From Limnohabitans planktonicus II-D5 (GTDB lineage Bacteria; Pseudomonadota; Gammaproteobacteria; Burkholderiales; Burkholderiaceae_C): 52,516 nt of DNA. This document shows, piece after piece, positions 24,268-36,730 of the stretch; position 1 is the first letter of the stretch, and the number at the start of each line of letters is the position of its first letter. Location: NCBI RefSeq assembly GCF_001270065.2, contig NZ_LFYT02000030.1, positions 1 to 52,516 of the forward strand. Reading direction: 5' to 3'. Under the pieces are notes generated by a model. That model searched no databases. It saw only the letters and a program-made list of their open reading frames with translations, and had not been told where the DNA came from. The position numbers and the translations under genes were made by a program.

Positions 24268-25273
24268 GTTTTGAATCCTCCGTTTTTTCCCCGTTACCTG
24301 CGGACTGCAACAGCCAAGCCCCCACCGAATCGGGCAAGGCCCGCACATGAGCAGGCCAGCGTCCTTGAGCAAAACCGACATGGCCACCCTGGTCTGGCTG
24401 CCATAAGGTCACGCTGCTTGACACATCACCTGGTCCCGGCAAACTGCTGGCAGGCACAAAAGGATCATTCAATGCATTGAGGGCCAACGCAGGCAAGCGG
24501 ATATCGCACATCAAGGGTTTTGCTGAGGCACGGGTCCAGTAATCCTCTGTGTCTTTAAAGCCATGCAAGGGGGCGGTGAAGACATTGTCAAAGGCATAGA
24601 GGTCTTTGGCGTTCAGCAAAGCGTCTTTGTCAAACAAACCGGGGTGTTGCGCCCATTTGGCCATGGCCTTGGGCTTCATGCTGCGCAAGAACATTGGGGT
24701 GTAGATCCAACGATTCAGGCCACGGCCAATCGCCAAACCGCTTTCCATCAGATCCAGCGGGGAACAAATGGATGCCACAGCATCTGCACTGAGTTGGGCT
24801 TGGTGGCCGTGTTCGGCAGCCCAGCGCATTAAAGCATTGCCGCCCAGGGAAATGCCAACAGCCACCAGTGTTTGTCCGCCGCAAGCCCTGTGGTCTGAGC
24901 GCAGTCGTTGCAGTAGCCAATCGATCTCTTGATGGTCTCCTGAATGGTAGGCGCGTGGTGCGTGGTTGAGTTCACCACTGCAGCCTCGAAAGTGGGGCAA
25001 TGCCAAATTCAAGTCTTTCTCAGCTGCCCAGTCGGCAAAGGCCTGTGCATAGTGGCTAGCCGATGAGCCCTCCAGACCATGAAACAAGACGAGCAACGGT
25101 CGATCCGATCGGCTGGCTGCTTGCTTGTCAATATCCAGAAAGTCGCCATCAGGTGTTGGCCAACGCTCTCGCATCAAGGGCTTCAGTGGCCTCCAATGCC
25201 TGCGTGTGTACAGCGCAGACCAGATGGTTTGGGCGTGTCCACCTGGCAGCCAGGTGGGTGCTTGGTAAAGCAT
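24260..25273 (-). CDS. YheT-family alpha/beta hydrolase
   Basis: A 337-aa hydrolase of the YheT/ABHD1-3 family. The N-terminal PTWLPGGHAQTIWSAL is a family hallmark. S142 in the nucleophile elbow GISLGG, the later Asp in NALNDPFVP, and His in GGHVGF make a plausible triad; the oxyanion region is LFHGLEGSSAS. It is cytoplasmic and its substrate is unknown (medium-chain or lipid esters in relatives). It lies between the NTF2-like gene and the unknown 183-aa gene on the same strand, apparently one operon. Confidence 0.92.
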   Translation of the reverse strand: MLYQAPTWLPGGHAQTIWSALYTRRHWRPLKPLMRERWPTPDGDFLDIDKQAASRSDRPLLVLFHGLEGSSASHYAQAFADWAAEKDLNLALPHFRGCSGELNHAPRAYHSGDHQEIDWLLQRLRSDHRACGGQTLVAVGISLGGNALMRWAAEHGHQAQLSADAVASICSPLDLMESGLAIGRGLNRWIYTPMFLRSMKPKAMAKWAQHPGLFDKDALLNAKDLYAFDNVFTAPLHGFKDTEDYWTRASAKPLMCDIRLPALALNALNDPFVPASSLPGPGDVSSSVTLWQPDQGGHVGFAQGRWPAHVRALPDSVGAWLLQSAGNGEKTEDSKHG

Positions 25274-25279
25274 AAGGTT

Positions 25280-25747
25280 TCAGTGAAAGACCGTGGGTTT
25301 GGCTCCCACATCGGCCGCATCTTTGGACGTGCCAGGGCTGGCGTGGTGGGCCACCATGCGCCAACCTTGAGGTGTCTTATGGTAGACGTTGGTCGCAATG
25401 ACATAGGCCTGCCGCACCCCTTGTGGTGTGATGACTTCCACCCTTTCAACCAAGTGGTGCACCGAACTGGCCAAGGATTGAACCTTGTGCACCCGCTCTG
25501 GAAAGGCCTGCACGCTGCCATTGTTGAACATGGCCTCGAAAGTGGACCGAATCGCTCCAGCTCCAATCAGGCGACCACCCCCCGGGTGAACACACACGAT
25601 GTCGTCTTCTTCTGCCCAACAAGCCATGAGTTGTCCGATGTCGGCGTTGTGCAGGGCTTCGTAAAAAGTATGCTCGATGTCATCGGGGGTACCACCGACC
25701 ACGGCCGCTTGCAGTTTTGAGCGTTTCATGGGCTTGTCTTGTAGCAT
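25280..25747 (-). CDS. NTF2-like/SnoaL-like domain protein
   Basis: A 155-aa protein with one NTF2-like fold (DUF4440/SnoaL-like): DDIEHTFYEALHNADIGQLMACWAEEDDIVCVHPGGGRLIGAGAIRSTFEAMF, then strands ending RVEVITPQG, VIATNVYHKTPQGWRMVAHHAS. Such proteins bind or isomerise small hydrophobic ligands; none can be assigned here. Start codons at 25747 and 25729 are both possible. It lies 6 bases upstream of the YheT-like gene, so the two are probably one transcript. Confidence 0.82.
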   Translation of the reverse strand: MLQDKPMKRSKLQAAVVGGTPDDIEHTFYEALHNADIGQLMACWAEEDDIVCVHPGGGRLIGAGAIRSTFEAMFNNGSVQAFPERVHKVQSLASSVHHLVERVEVITPQGVRQAYVIATNVYHKTPQGWRMVAHHASPGTSKDAADVGAKPTVFH

Positions 25748-25831
25748 CGTTTCATTTCAACATTTTGCCTTGTTTGACTGTCCCTGCCTTGTGTGTTGCC
25801 TTACTGTGTCGATGCAAGAAACCCACGAAAG

Positions 25832-25868
25832 AAAAAACCCGGTCACAGAAGGCTGTGCCGGGTTTTTT
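25832..25868 (-). terminator. Terminator of the ATP synthase operon
   Basis: CCCGGTCACAG and CTGTGCCGGG form a hairpin with one bulge, flanked by A-run and T-run, so it can work in both directions. On the minus strand it follows atpC by about 48 bases and ends the nine-gene atp transcript. Confidence 0.9.
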
Positions 25869-25915
25869 GACTGAACTTAACTTGCTGAGTCAGCCCATCT
25901 GTTTACGCAAATGCT

Positions 25916-26329
25916 TTATTTTTTGCGGTATTTGCGCAGGGCCGACAACTGAGCCGCAAGCACGGCCAATTCGGACTGCGCCACGGCCAAGTCGATTTCA
26001 CTTTTGGCGTTGCGCAGAGCTTCTTCGGCCAATTGCTTGGCGGCATTGGCTTTTTCTTCGTCCAGGTCTTTGCCGCGGATCGCGGTGTCTGACAAAACGG
26101 TCACGCAGTCAGGCTGGACTTCAAGTATGCCGCCAGCGACGAAAACAAATTCCTCCCCGCCGTCGGCCTTTTCGATGCGAACTGAACCGGCCTTGATGCG
26201 GGTGATCAAAGGCGTGTGGCGTGGGTAGATGCCCAACTCGCCAGACTCGCCAGGCAAAGCCACAAATCGGGCCTCACCCGAGTAGATGGATTCTTCGGCA
26301 CTGACCACATCAACGTGGATGGTGTTCAT
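25916..26329 (-). CDS. atpC: ATP synthase epsilon subunit
   Basis: A 137-aa F1 epsilon subunit: an N-terminal beta sandwich ([43 protein letters not shown]) and a C-terminal helical hairpin ([45 protein letters not shown]). It couples F1 rotation with the c-ring and can inhibit ATP hydrolysis. The start at 26329 follows the family N-terminus; the longer frame is a shadow. It is the last gene of the atp operon. Confidence 0.97.
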   Translation of the reverse strand: MNTIHVDVVSAEESIYSGEARFVALPGESGELGIYPRHTPLITRIKAGSVRIEKADGGEEFVFVAGGILEVQPDCVTVLSDTAIRGKDLDEEKANAAKQLAEEALRNAKSEIDLAVAQSELAVLAAQLSALRKYRKK

Positions 26330-26399
26330 GTTTACTCCTATAAAAAGGTGCTTATAAGCGGACCGAGGGGAGGCTTTAAAGCCACCCCTCAGCATGGCT

Positions 26400-28729
<2,330 letters not shown>

Positions 28730-28756
28730 CAGAGGCTCCTTTTGATCAGGTAGAAA

Positions 28757-30310
28757 TTAAGCAAAGCTTTTCTTGAAAGCGGCCACGGCGGTGTTCAATT
28801 CGGCTTCTGCCTCTTTGTCCAGCGCTTTGGAGCTTTCGATCTTGGCCAGCAATGCGGCGCACGAATCTTTCAGGTAAGCGTGCAAGCCATGCTCGAAGGA
28901 CAGGACCTTCTTGACATCGATGTCGTCCATGAAGCCTTTGTTCACGGCAAACAAGCTGGCACCCATCAAGCTGATCGAGAGCGGGCTGTACTGGGCTTGC
29001 TTGAGCAATTCTGTCACGCGCGCGCCACGGTCGAGCTGCTTTCGTGTGGACTCGTCCAGATCGGAAGCGAACTGCGCGAACGCAGCCAATTCACGGTACT
29101 GAGCCAAGTCGGTACGGATACCGCCTGATTGACCTTTGATGACCTTGGTCTGAGCCGAGCTGCCCACGCGCGAGACCGAGATACCGGCGTTGATCGCAGG
29201 GCGGATGCCGGCGTTGAACAAGGACGTTTCCAGGAAGATCTGACCGTCGGTGATCGAAATCACGTTGGTTGGCACGAAAGCGGACACGTCACCGGCTTGG
29301 GTTTCGATGATGGGCAAAGCCGTCAAGGAACCTGTTTTGCCAGTCACAGCACCTTTGGTGAAGGCTTCGACGTAGTCGGCATTCACCCGGGCTGCGCGCT
29401 CGAGCAGACGGCTGTGGAGATAGAACACATCGCCAGGGTAGGCTTCGCGGCCTGGTGGGCGGCGCAAGAGCAAAGACACTTGACGGTAAGCCACAGCTTG
29501 CTTGGACAGATCGTCATACACGATCAATGCGTCTTCGCCGCGGTCACGGAAGTATTCGCCCATAGTGCAACCGGAATAGGCCGACACGTACTGCATGGCT
29601 GCAGATTCAGAGGCGGAGGCAGCCACCACGATGGTGTAGGCCATGGCACCCGCTTGCTCAAGAGCACGCACCACGTTCTTGATCGACGAGGCTTTTTGGC
29701 CAATGGCGACGTAAACGCAGGTCATGTTCTGACCTTTTTGGTTGATGATGGCGTCGATCGCGACAGCGGTCTTACCAGTTTGGCGGTCACCAATGATCAG
29801 TTCGCGCTGACCACGGCCCACGGGCACCATGGAGTCGATCGACTTCAGGCCGGTTTGCATCGGCTGGTCCACCGATTTACGTGCGATCACGCCAGGGGCG
29901 ACTTTTTCAATCACGTCGGTCATCTTTGCGTTGATAGGACCTTTGCCGTCGATTGGCTGACCCAAAGCGTTCACCACGCGACCAATCAATTCTGGGCCCA
30001 CAGGCACTTCCAGAATGCGGCCTGTGCACTTGACCGTGTCACCTTCGGAGATGTGCTCGTACTCACCCAAGATCACAGCACCGACCGAGTCACGCTCGAG
30101 GTTCAGGGCCAGACCAAAGGTAGCAGCACCATCTGCTGTTGATGGGAATTCGAGCATTTCGCCCTGCATCACATCCGACAAACCGTGGACGCGAACGATA
30201 CCGTCGGTCACAGACACTACGGTGCCTTGGTTGCGGATATCGGCGCTGGCGGACAGCCCTTCAATGCGGCTCTTGATCAGTTCAGAAATTTCTGCGGGAT
30301 TGAGTTGCAT
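28757..30310 (-). CDS. atpA: ATP synthase alpha subunit
   Basis: The 517-aa non-catalytic F1 subunit. Walker A GDRQTGKT is at residues 174-181. The Arg-finger region [11 protein letters not shown] and the N-terminal [19 protein letters not shown], which contacts the delta subunit, are both present. Length is as expected. It sits between atpH and atpG. Confidence 0.98.
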   Translation of the reverse strand: MQLNPAEISELIKSRIEGLSASADIRNQGTVVSVTDGIVRVHGLSDVMQGEMLEFPSTADGAATFGLALNLERDSVGAVILGEYEHISEGDTVKCTGRILEVPVGPELIGRVVNALGQPIDGKGPINAKMTDVIEKVAPGVIARKSVDQPMQTGLKSIDSMVPVGRGQRELIIGDRQTGKTAVAIDAIINQKGQNMTCVYVAIGQKASSIKNVVRALEQAGAMAYTIVVAASASESAAMQYVSAYSGCTMGEYFRDRGEDALIVYDDLSKQAVAYRQVSLLLRRPPGREAYPGDVFYLHSRLLERAARVNADYVEAFTKGAVTGKTGSLTALPIIETQAGDVSAFVPTNVISITDGQIFLETSLFNAGIRPAINAGISVSRVGSSAQTKVIKGQSGGIRTDLAQYRELAAFAQFASDLDESTRKQLDRGARVTELLKQAQYSPLSISLMGASLFAVNKGFMDDIDVKKVLSFEHGLHAYLKDSCAALLAKIESSKALDKEAEAELNTAVAAFKKSFA

Positions 30311-30354
30311 GACTCTTTCCTTCTTTCTTTAAATATGTCCGGTCTCAATCCGCA

Positions 30355-30885
30355 TCAAGCGGTGAGGGCCGATTTCATTTGTTCCAGGCGGGCCTTGACA
30401 GAGGTATCGAGCACCTCGTCGCCCACCACCACACGGATACCACCGATCAGGGCAGCATCGAGCTCGACGCTCACATTGAGCTTGCGCGCAAAGCGTTTTT
30501 CGAGCGTGGACGACAAGTCGACCAAAGCCGCAGCGTCGATGGGGAAAGCGCTGTAAACCACCGCGTCAGCGGTGCCAGCTTGCGCATTCATAAGGGCCCG
30601 GTACTGCTGTGCAACGACAGGCAGCACACTGAGACGGCGGTTTTCGATCACCAGGCGCAGGAAGTTCTTGCCAGCCTCGGGCAGTGCTGTGCGCACCACA
30701 CCGGAGATCAGTTCAAACGCCTGCTCGTCGGACACTTTGGGACTGTCGATGAACTGTTGCAGTTGCGCGTTGTCGGCAACGGCAGACAGTTCATCCAGCC
30801 AGGCGGCCGTGCCAGCAAGATCGGATGCCTGCGCTTTAAAAAGCGCGTCGGCATAAGGGCGGGCGATGGTAGCAAGTTCTGCCAT
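30355..30885 (-). CDS. atpH: ATP synthase delta subunit
   Basis: The 176-aa peripheral stalk subunit OSCP/delta: an N-terminal helical domain ([19 protein letters not shown]) and a C-terminal segment containing the family motif ([29 protein letters not shown]). It connects F1 alpha to the b subunits and lies 22 bases after atpF. Confidence 0.97.
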   Translation of the reverse strand: MAELATIARPYADALFKAQASDLAGTAAWLDELSAVADNAQLQQFIDSPKVSDEQAFELISGVVRTALPEAGKNFLRLVIENRRLSVLPVVAQQYRALMNAQAGTADAVVYSAFPIDAAALVDLSSTLEKRFARKLNVSVELDAALIGGIRVVVGDEVLDTSVKARLEQMKSALTA

Positions 30886-30907
30886 GGTCTTCTCTGGCTG
30901 GAGCTGA

Positions 30908-31378
30908 TTACAGCTCGGTCTTGAGGCGGCTCAGCAGATCAGCGTGGACACCGGCATTGACTTCCTTGCGGAGAATCTGCTCGGCACCCTTGACCGCCAA
31001 AGCTGCGACCTGCTCACGCAGAGCTTCACGCGCTTTGACAGCTTGCTGCTCAGCTTCGGCTTTGGCAGCGGCGATGATCTTGTTGCCTTCTTCGGTGGCT
31101 CGTGCTTTGGCTTCGTCAACGATGCCATTTGCACGGCGCTCGGCATCTGCCAGGCGCGAAGCCGTCTCGTTGCGTGACTGGGCCAATTCGGACTCTACAC
31201 GCGCATTGGCGTTGCTGAGTTCGGCTTTGGCTTTGTCTGCGGCAGCGAGGCCGTCAGCGATTTTCTGTGCCCGTTCGTCGAGCGCTTTTGTGATCGGGGG
31301 CCACACGAATTTCATCGTGAACCACACCAGAATCGCAAAAACGATCATCTGAATGAACAGAGTAGCGTTAATGTTCAC
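30908..31378 (-). CDS. atpF: ATP synthase b subunit
   Basis: The 156-aa Fo stator subunit: one N-terminal membrane helix (about 5-25, [22 protein letters not shown]) followed by a long Ala/Glu/Arg-rich coiled coil to the C-terminus, which dimerises and binds delta. Normal length and position between atpE and atpH. Confidence 0.97.
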   Translation of the reverse strand: MNINATLFIQMIVFAILVWFTMKFVWPPITKALDERAQKIADGLAAADKAKAELSNANARVESELAQSRNETASRLADAERRANGIVDEAKARATEEGNKIIAAAKAEAEQQAVKAREALREQVAALAVKGAEQILRKEVNAGVHADLLSRLKTEL

Positions 31379-31414
31379 GGTTCAGTCCTTCTTCTGTTGG
31401 AAGAGGTACGTGGA

Positions 31415-31672
<258 letters not shown>

Positions 31673-31719
31673 CTAAAAGTGATTGGAAAAAGAAACAAGA
31701 AACGAGAGAAAAAGTGTCA

Positions 31720-32598
31720 TCAATGTGCGTCGTGCGCTTGACCCGTGTAGATCAGCGTCAACATCATAAAGATGAAGGCTTGCAAGGTGATGACCAGGAT
31801 GTGGAACAAAGTCCACACGGTTCCGGCGATGACATGACCAATGGCCAAACCAACACCCGTTGCCGACAATGCCCAGCCGCCACCCATGAGGGCAATCAAC
31901 ATGAACACCAACTCACCTGCAAACATGTTGCCAAACAGTCGCATGCCATGCGAAACCGTCTTGGCCAAATATTCAATCATCTGCATCAAGAAGTTAATCG
32001 GATACAGAGCCCAATGGTCACCAAAGGGAGCAGCAATCAACTCGTGCGCCCAGCCACCCAGGCCTTTGATTTTGATGTTGTAGACCAGGCAGATGAACAA
32101 CACCGAGCACGACAGACCCAGGGTGGTGGACAAATCAGCTGTTGGCACCACGCGCATGTAATCTTTGAAGCCCAAAGCCGGACCAGCGGCATGCCACGCG
32201 GCAGGAATCAGGTCGACAGGCAACATGTCCATGGCGTTCATCAGGAAAATCCAGACGAAGACGGTCAATGCCAATGGAGAAATGAGCTTGCGGCTCTTGG
32301 CGTTGTGGATGACGCCCTTGGCCTGGTTTTCGACCATTTCAGACAATATCTCGACCGCGGCCTGGAAACGACCGGGAACGCCTGAAGTGGCTTTGCGAGC
32401 CGCTGCCCACAACACGAAACAACCGATCACGCCAAGAACCAGCGAGAAGACCACCGAGTCCAGGTTGAACAGACTGAAGTCTACGATGTTGGTTTGCTTC
32501 ACACCCTCAAATGAAAAATTCATTTGCAGGTGTTGCAAGTGGTGCTGGATGTACTCTCCAGCCGTTGGGGCGTGCGCGCCAGCGTTTTCAGCAGCCAT
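31720..32598 (-). CDS. atpB: ATP synthase a subunit
   Basis: The 292-aa Fo proton channel subunit with 5-6 membrane helices. The essential arginine lies in SHGMRLFGNMFAGELVFML, facing the c-ring. The N-terminus is His-rich (EYIQHHLQHLQ), and betaproteobacterial a subunits are somewhat longer than in E. coli. It lies between atpI and atpE. Confidence 0.97.
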   Translation of the reverse strand: MAAENAGAHAPTAGEYIQHHLQHLQMNFSFEGVKQTNIVDFSLFNLDSVVFSLVLGVIGCFVLWAAARKATSGVPGRFQAAVEILSEMVENQAKGVIHNAKSRKLISPLALTVFVWIFLMNAMDMLPVDLIPAAWHAAGPALGFKDYMRVVPTADLSTTLGLSCSVLFICLVYNIKIKGLGGWAHELIAAPFGDHWALYPINFLMQMIEYLAKTVSHGMRLFGNMFAGELVFMLIALMGGGWALSATGVGLAIGHVIAGTVWTLFHILVITLQAFIFMMLTLIYTGQAHDAH

Positions 32599-32613
32599 AA
32601 ATCACCAATCAGT

Positions 32614-33132
32614 TCAAAAAATAGTCGGCTTCGACTTGCGTTGCATCCAGCCCAGCGCCATGGCCAACCAGTACACCTTCATCGTCACCACGAAACCGGC
32701 CACCAAGGCAAACCAGTTCAGATCAGAAACCACTTTGGGCGCCACCAAAAGCAACGCCACGGTCAAGATAATCTTGACCAACTCCCAGACAAACAAACCC
32801 ACCAAGGCTGAGCCCGGTTGGGTTCGTCGCATTTGTCGACTCAAAGCCCTGACAAAGACCACAGCAGGAATCACCACCGCAACCGCACCCCAAGCCACTG
32901 AAGCGGCCAAATGAAGTTCACCGGTGATCCACACTGTCAGCAAAGCCATCAGCACGCCAACGCCAACTTGCAGCCACAAGACACGCCAAGGCGATGCCTG
33001 CGGGTTGCTTTGCCGCCAAGCCTGCGCTTGTTCGGCACTCAGGGGCTTGAATTCGGACTCAAGGCCTTCATTTACAACATCTGCCCCGCTGTTGCGCAAT
33101 TGCTCTTGTGAGGATGAGGCGATTTTCGTCAT
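32614..33132 (-). CDS. atpI: ATP synthase assembly protein I
   Basis: A 172-aa membrane protein with four hydrophobic segments in the C-terminal 120 residues (WRVLWLQVGVGVLMALLTVWIT, VAWGAVAVVIPAVVFVRAL, ALVGLFVWELVKIILTVALLL, WFALVAGFVVTMKVYWLAMAL). The ~45-residue N-terminal extension is soluble. It is the first gene of the atp operon, just upstream of atpB, and in relatives helps c-ring assembly. The operon promoter should lie in 33133-33323. Confidence 0.92.
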   Translation of the reverse strand: MTKIASSSQEQLRNSGADVVNEGLESEFKPLSAEQAQAWRQSNPQASPWRVLWLQVGVGVLMALLTVWITGELHLAASVAWGAVAVVIPAVVFVRALSRQMRRTQPGSALVGLFVWELVKIILTVALLLVAPKVVSDLNWFALVAGFVVTMKVYWLAMALGWMQRKSKPTIF

Positions 33133-33323
33133 CTCAAATTACACCCGTGTTACGCATGCGGCGTTTGCTGCAAAGCCTCTGATTATACGTAGAAACCCGT
33201 GCGCGCCCATTTTTTTTGATTCATATTCCACGATCCCTTGCCTGAAGCGGCCCTCGCCAGCAGCGACAATCGCACTGAATGCCTGTTGGGGCCCTGCTTT
33301 TTCATCTGAAGATTGGTTGAGGC

Positions 33324-33770
33324 ATGTACGAATGGATTAAATTTTTGCACCTTGCCGCAGGCATTGTTTGGCAAGGAGGCATGGCCTTGGTCATTTTGGC
33401 GTTGCGCCCAGTGGCCATTCATAGCATGGCCCCAGTCGAGCGCCTGACCTTGATGAGCAGTGTCTTGAGCCGCTTTTTTGTCATGGTCTGGGTCTCGATA
33501 GCCCTGCTCTTGGTCAGTGGCTTCTGGATGTTGTCAATGACCGACATGAAGCTCGCGGCCAAGGGCTGGCACGCGATGTCGGGTTTGGGTCTGGTGATGT
33601 GCCTGATTTTTGCGCACATTTGGTTTGGCCCATTTCGCCGACTCAAAGCTGCCGTGCAAACTTCTGATTGGCCCTCAGCAGGCCAAGCCCTCGGGAAAAT
33701 ACATCCACTCGTACTGACCAACTTTGTCCTGGGCTGGTTGGCGGTTCTGGCCGTGGTGGTCTGGCGTTAA
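33324..33770 (+). CDS. CopD-like membrane protein
   Basis: A 148-aa protein with four membrane segments, similar to the CopD/copper-resistance-D membrane domain family (YEWIKFLHLAAGIVWQGGMALVILAL, then SRFFVMVWVSIALLLVSGFWML, HAMSGLGLVMCLIFAHIWF, HPLVLTNFVLGWLAVLAVVVW). One His sits in each of helices 1, 3 and 4, which could bind heme or metal. No copper genes lie nearby, so a copper role is only a family-based guess. It is divergent from atpI and upstream of ybeD. Confidence 0.8.
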   Translation: MYEWIKFLHLAAGIVWQGGMALVILALRPVAIHSMAPVERLTLMSSVLSRFFVMVWVSIALLLVSGFWMLSMTDMKLAAKGWHAMSGLGLVMCLIFAHIWFGPFRRLKAAVQTSDWPSAGQALGKIHPLVLTNFVLGWLAVLAVVVWR

Positions 33771-33796
33771 GCTAGCGGTCTAATCAGAATACTCCC

Positions 33797-34096
33797 ATGA
33801 GCGCTTCCATTACCCCACCCGGCGGCATCGACCCGCGCAAAGACAGCCTGATCGAATACCCCTCGGTCTTTCCCATCAAGGTCATGGGCACCATGGTCGA
33901 CGGCTTTGCCGAAGCCATGTGCCAAGTCGCCCTGCAGTTTGACCCTGGCTTTGACCCCGCCACCATCGAGTTGCGCCCCAGCAAGGGCGGCAACTACCTG
34001 GGCGTGACGCTCAGCATCACGGCCACCAGCCGCGAACAGCTCGACGACCTCTACCGCGCCCTGACCTCGCACCCCATGGTCAAAATTGTGCTTTGA
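33797..34096 (+). CDS. ybeD: YbeD/DUF493 family protein
   Basis: A 99-aa DUF493 protein with an ACT-like alpha/beta fold: [24 protein letters not shown] and [36 protein letters not shown]. In E. coli and many proteobacteria it lies directly upstream of lipB, as here. It is thought to be a small ligand- or RNA-linked regulator; its role in lipoylation is unproven. Its stop overlaps the possible TTG start of lipB. Confidence 0.93.
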   Translation: MSASITPPGGIDPRKDSLIEYPSVFPIKVMGTMVDGFAEAMCQVALQFDPGFDPATIELRPSKGGNYLGVTLSITATSREQLDDLYRALTSHPMVKIVL

Positions 34097-34098
34097 GC

Positions 34099-34761
34099 AT
34101 GGACATCCGGCTGCTCGGGCGTGTGGACTACCTGCCCACTTACGAGGCAATGCAGGCGTTTACCGCCGAGCGCACCCCCGACACCCCCAATGAACTTTGG
34201 CTCTGCGAGCACCCGCCTGTGTTCACCCAAGGGCTGGCGGGCCAAGCCTCGCACCTCTTGACGCCCGGCGACATTTCGGTGGTCCAGACCAACCGGGGCG
34301 GACAAGTCACTTTTCATGGTCCCGGCCAAGTCATGGCTTACCCCTTGGTCAACCTGCAACGCGCCGGGTATTACGTCAAGGAATACGTCTTCAAACTGGA
34401 AGAGTCGGTCATCCGCACCCTGGCCTACTTTGGCGTGACGGGCCACCGGGTGGCGGGTGCGCCAGGCATTTATGTGCGCCTGGACGACCCCTTCAGCCAC
34501 GCGGCCCTGGTCGGCCCGGCCCCGGCGGGCGACCCGTTCCAGGGCCTGGGCAAAATCAGCGCCTTGGGCATCAAAGTCAGCCGCCACTGCACCTACCACG
34601 GCGCGGCCCTGAACGTGGCCATGGACCTTCAACCCTTTGAGCGCATCAACCCCTGTGGGTATGCCGGCCTGAAAACCGTGGACCTTTTTACAATCGGTGT
34701 AGAAACCACCTGGGACGAAGTTGCCCGGGTGCTGGCCCACCAATTGACCACCCGTTTATGA
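34099..34761 (+). CDS. lipB: Octanoyl-ACP:protein octanoyltransferase
   Basis: A 220-aa enzyme that moves octanoate from ACP to lipoyl domains, the first step of endogenous lipoate synthesis. The family motif [12 protein letters not shown] is present. The catalytic Cys is C164 (SRHCTYHG) and the assisting Lys is K152 (GKISALG), counted from the ATG at 34099. A TTG at 34093 would overlap the ybeD stop and add two residues. lipA follows after 47 bases. Confidence 0.96.
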   Translation: MDIRLLGRVDYLPTYEAMQAFTAERTPDTPNELWLCEHPPVFTQGLAGQASHLLTPGDISVVQTNRGGQVTFHGPGQVMAYPLVNLQRAGYYVKEYVFKLEESVIRTLAYFGVTGHRVAGAPGIYVRLDDPFSHAALVGPAPAGDPFQGLGKISALGIKVSRHCTYHGAALNVAMDLQPFERINPCGYAGLKTVDLFTIGVETTWDEVARVLAHQLTTRL

Positions 34762-34808
34762 ACCCCTTGCCTGCGCACCCTCGCAGCGGCAGCGACTGAA
34801 AGACCCGA

Positions 34809-35822
34809 ATGAGCAATATCCTCACAGAACGCAACGTGGTTCGCGAAGCCCAAAGCGTTGAAAACTACGACCCCTTGGCCAAACAAAAAGCGGCCGCCAA
34901 ACTTTCGCGTATCCCGGTCAAAGTGGAACAAGCCGAAGTGCTGAAAAAGCCTGACTGGATCCGCGTAAAAGCAGGTTCGCCCACCACCCGCTTTTACGAA
35001 ATCAAAGACGTGTTGCGGGCCAACAAACTGGTGACCGTGTGCGAAGAAGCCAGCTGCCCCAATATCGGTGAGTGCTTTGGCAAAGGCACCGCCACCTTCA
35101 TGATCATGGGCGACAAGTGCACACGGCGCTGCCCTTTTTGCGACGTGGGCCACGGCCGCCCCGACCCGCTGGATGTGAACGAGCCGGACAACCTGGCCAA
35201 GACCATTGCGCAGCTCAAGCTGCAGTACGTGGTCATCACCAGCGTGGACCGCGACGATCTGCGCGATGGCGGTGCCGGGCACTTTGTGGAGTGCATCCGC
35301 AAGACTCGCGAGTTGTCACCACAAACCCAAATTGAAGTGCTGGTGCCCGACTTTCGGGGCCGTGACGACCGCGCCCTAGAGATCCTGAAAGCCGCGCCGC
35401 CTGACGTGATGAACCACAACATGGAAACCGTGCCGCGCCTGTACAAGGAGGCACGCCCCGGCTCGGACTACCAGTTTTCGCTGAACCTGCTGAAAAAATT
35501 CAAGGCGCTTTTCCCGAATGTGCCCACCAAGAGCGGCCTGATGGTCGGCTTGGGCGAGACCGACGAAGAAATTCTGGACGTCATGCGCGACATGCGTGCG
35601 CACAACATCGAGATGCTGACCATCGGCCAATACCTCGCCCCCAGCAACAGCCACCTGCCGGTGCGCCGCTACGTGCACCCTGACACGTTCAAGATGTTTG
35701 AAGCCAAAGCCTATGAAATGGGGTTTTCGCATGCAGCCGTGGGTGCCATGGTGCGCTCCAGTTACCACGCTGACCAGCAGGCGCATTCTGCCCACCAGAC
35801 TCTGGCCGACAACCGCGCATAA
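34809..35822 (+). CDS. lipA: Lipoyl synthase
   Basis: A 337-aa radical SAM enzyme that inserts two sulfurs into the octanoyl chain. The auxiliary cluster uses C78, C83 and C89 ([12 protein letters not shown]); the SAM-binding cluster uses C104, C108 and C111 (CTRRCPFC). The C-terminal RSSYHAD serine motif ligates the auxiliary cluster. Full length. It forms the conserved ybeD-lipB-lipA set. Confidence 0.98.
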   Translation: MSNILTERNVVREAQSVENYDPLAKQKAAAKLSRIPVKVEQAEVLKKPDWIRVKAGSPTTRFYEIKDVLRANKLVTVCEEASCPNIGECFGKGTATFMIMGDKCTRRCPFCDVGHGRPDPLDVNEPDNLAKTIAQLKLQYVVITSVDRDDLRDGGAGHFVECIRKTRELSPQTQIEVLVPDFRGRDDRALEILKAAPPDVMNHNMETVPRLYKEARPGSDYQFSLNLLKKFKALFPNVPTKSGLMVGLGETDEEILDVMRDMRAHNIEMLTIGQYLAPSNSHLPVRRYVHPDTFKMFEAKAYEMGFSHAAVGAMVRSSYHADQQAHSAHQTLADNRA

Positions 35823-35854
35823 AGCCTTCCACCGCCACCAGCCTCAAACCCACC

Positions 35855-36727
35855 ATGAACAATTCCAGCCCTTACACACCACCCAATATCTGGACCTGGA
35901 ACAAAGCCAACGGGGGGCGATTTGCCAACATCAACCGACCCATCGCAGGAGCTACTCACGAGCAGGAACTGCCTCGCGGCAAACACCCGCTGCAGCTGTA
36001 TTCACTGGGCACACCCAACGGGGTCAAGGTCACGGTCATGCTCGAAGAGTTGCTGGCTCTGGGGCACATGGGTGCCGAGTACGATGCCTGGCTGATCCGC
36101 ATCCAGGAAGGGCAACAGTTCAGCAGCGGGTTCGTGGGCGTGAACCCGAATTCCAAAATACCGGCGCTGCTCGATTGCAGTGGCCCTGAGCCGGTGCGGG
36201 TGTTTGAGTCGGGTGCCATCTTGCTGTACTTGGCCGAAAAGTTTGGGGCTTTGGTGCCCACCGACCCGGCAAAAAGAGCCGAATGTTTGTCATGGCTGTT
36301 CTGGCAAATGGGCAGCGCGCCTTATCTGGGCGGTGGCTTTGGGCATTTTTATGCTTACGCGCCCGTCAAGATCGAGTACGCGATTGACCGTTTCGCAATG
36401 GAAGTCAAACGCGAGATGGATGTGCTGAACCGGCGTTTGGCCGAGAACCGCTTCATTGCCGGCGATGATTACTCGATCGCCGATATTGCCATCTGGCCCT
36501 GGTATGGCGGCATGGCCAAGGGCACCATGTACGAGGCTGGTGAATTTCTCCAGGTCCATGAATACGAGCATGTGAACCGCTGGGCCGATGAGCTGGCCAA
36601 ACGCCCTGCCGTGCAACGCGGGCGCATGGTCAACCGTGTCATCGGGGCACCAGAAACACAGCTGCACGAACGGCACGATGCCAGCGATTTCGACACCCGA
36701 ACGCAGGACAAAATCAGCAAGACCTGA
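35855..36727 (+). CDS. yghU: Glutathione S-transferase, YghU type
   Basis: A 290-aa GST of the Nu/YghU class: PPNIWTWNKANGGRFANINRPIAGATHEQELPRGKHPLQLYSLGTPNGVKVTVML is diagnostic. The thioredoxin-like domain is followed by an all-helical C-domain (WLFWQMGSAPYLGGGFGHFYAYAP). Relatives show disulfide-reductase activity towards organic disulfides or hydroperoxides and bind two glutathiones. It ends only three bases from the convergent ptsI stop. Confidence 0.95.
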   Translation: MNNSSPYTPPNIWTWNKANGGRFANINRPIAGATHEQELPRGKHPLQLYSLGTPNGVKVTVMLEELLALGHMGAEYDAWLIRIQEGQQFSSGFVGVNPNSKIPALLDCSGPEPVRVFESGAILLYLAEKFGALVPTDPAKRAECLSWLFWQMGSAPYLGGGFGHFYAYAPVKIEYAIDRFAMEVKREMDVLNRRLAENRFIAGDDYSIADIAIWPWYGGMAKGTMYEAGEFLQVHEYEHVNRWADELAKRPAVQRGRMVNRVIGAPETQLHERHDASDFDTRTQDKISKT

Positions 36728-36730
36728 TGA

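Noticed and set aside
29129..30142. Plus-strand frame of 337 codons
   Set aside because: It is fully antisense to atpA.
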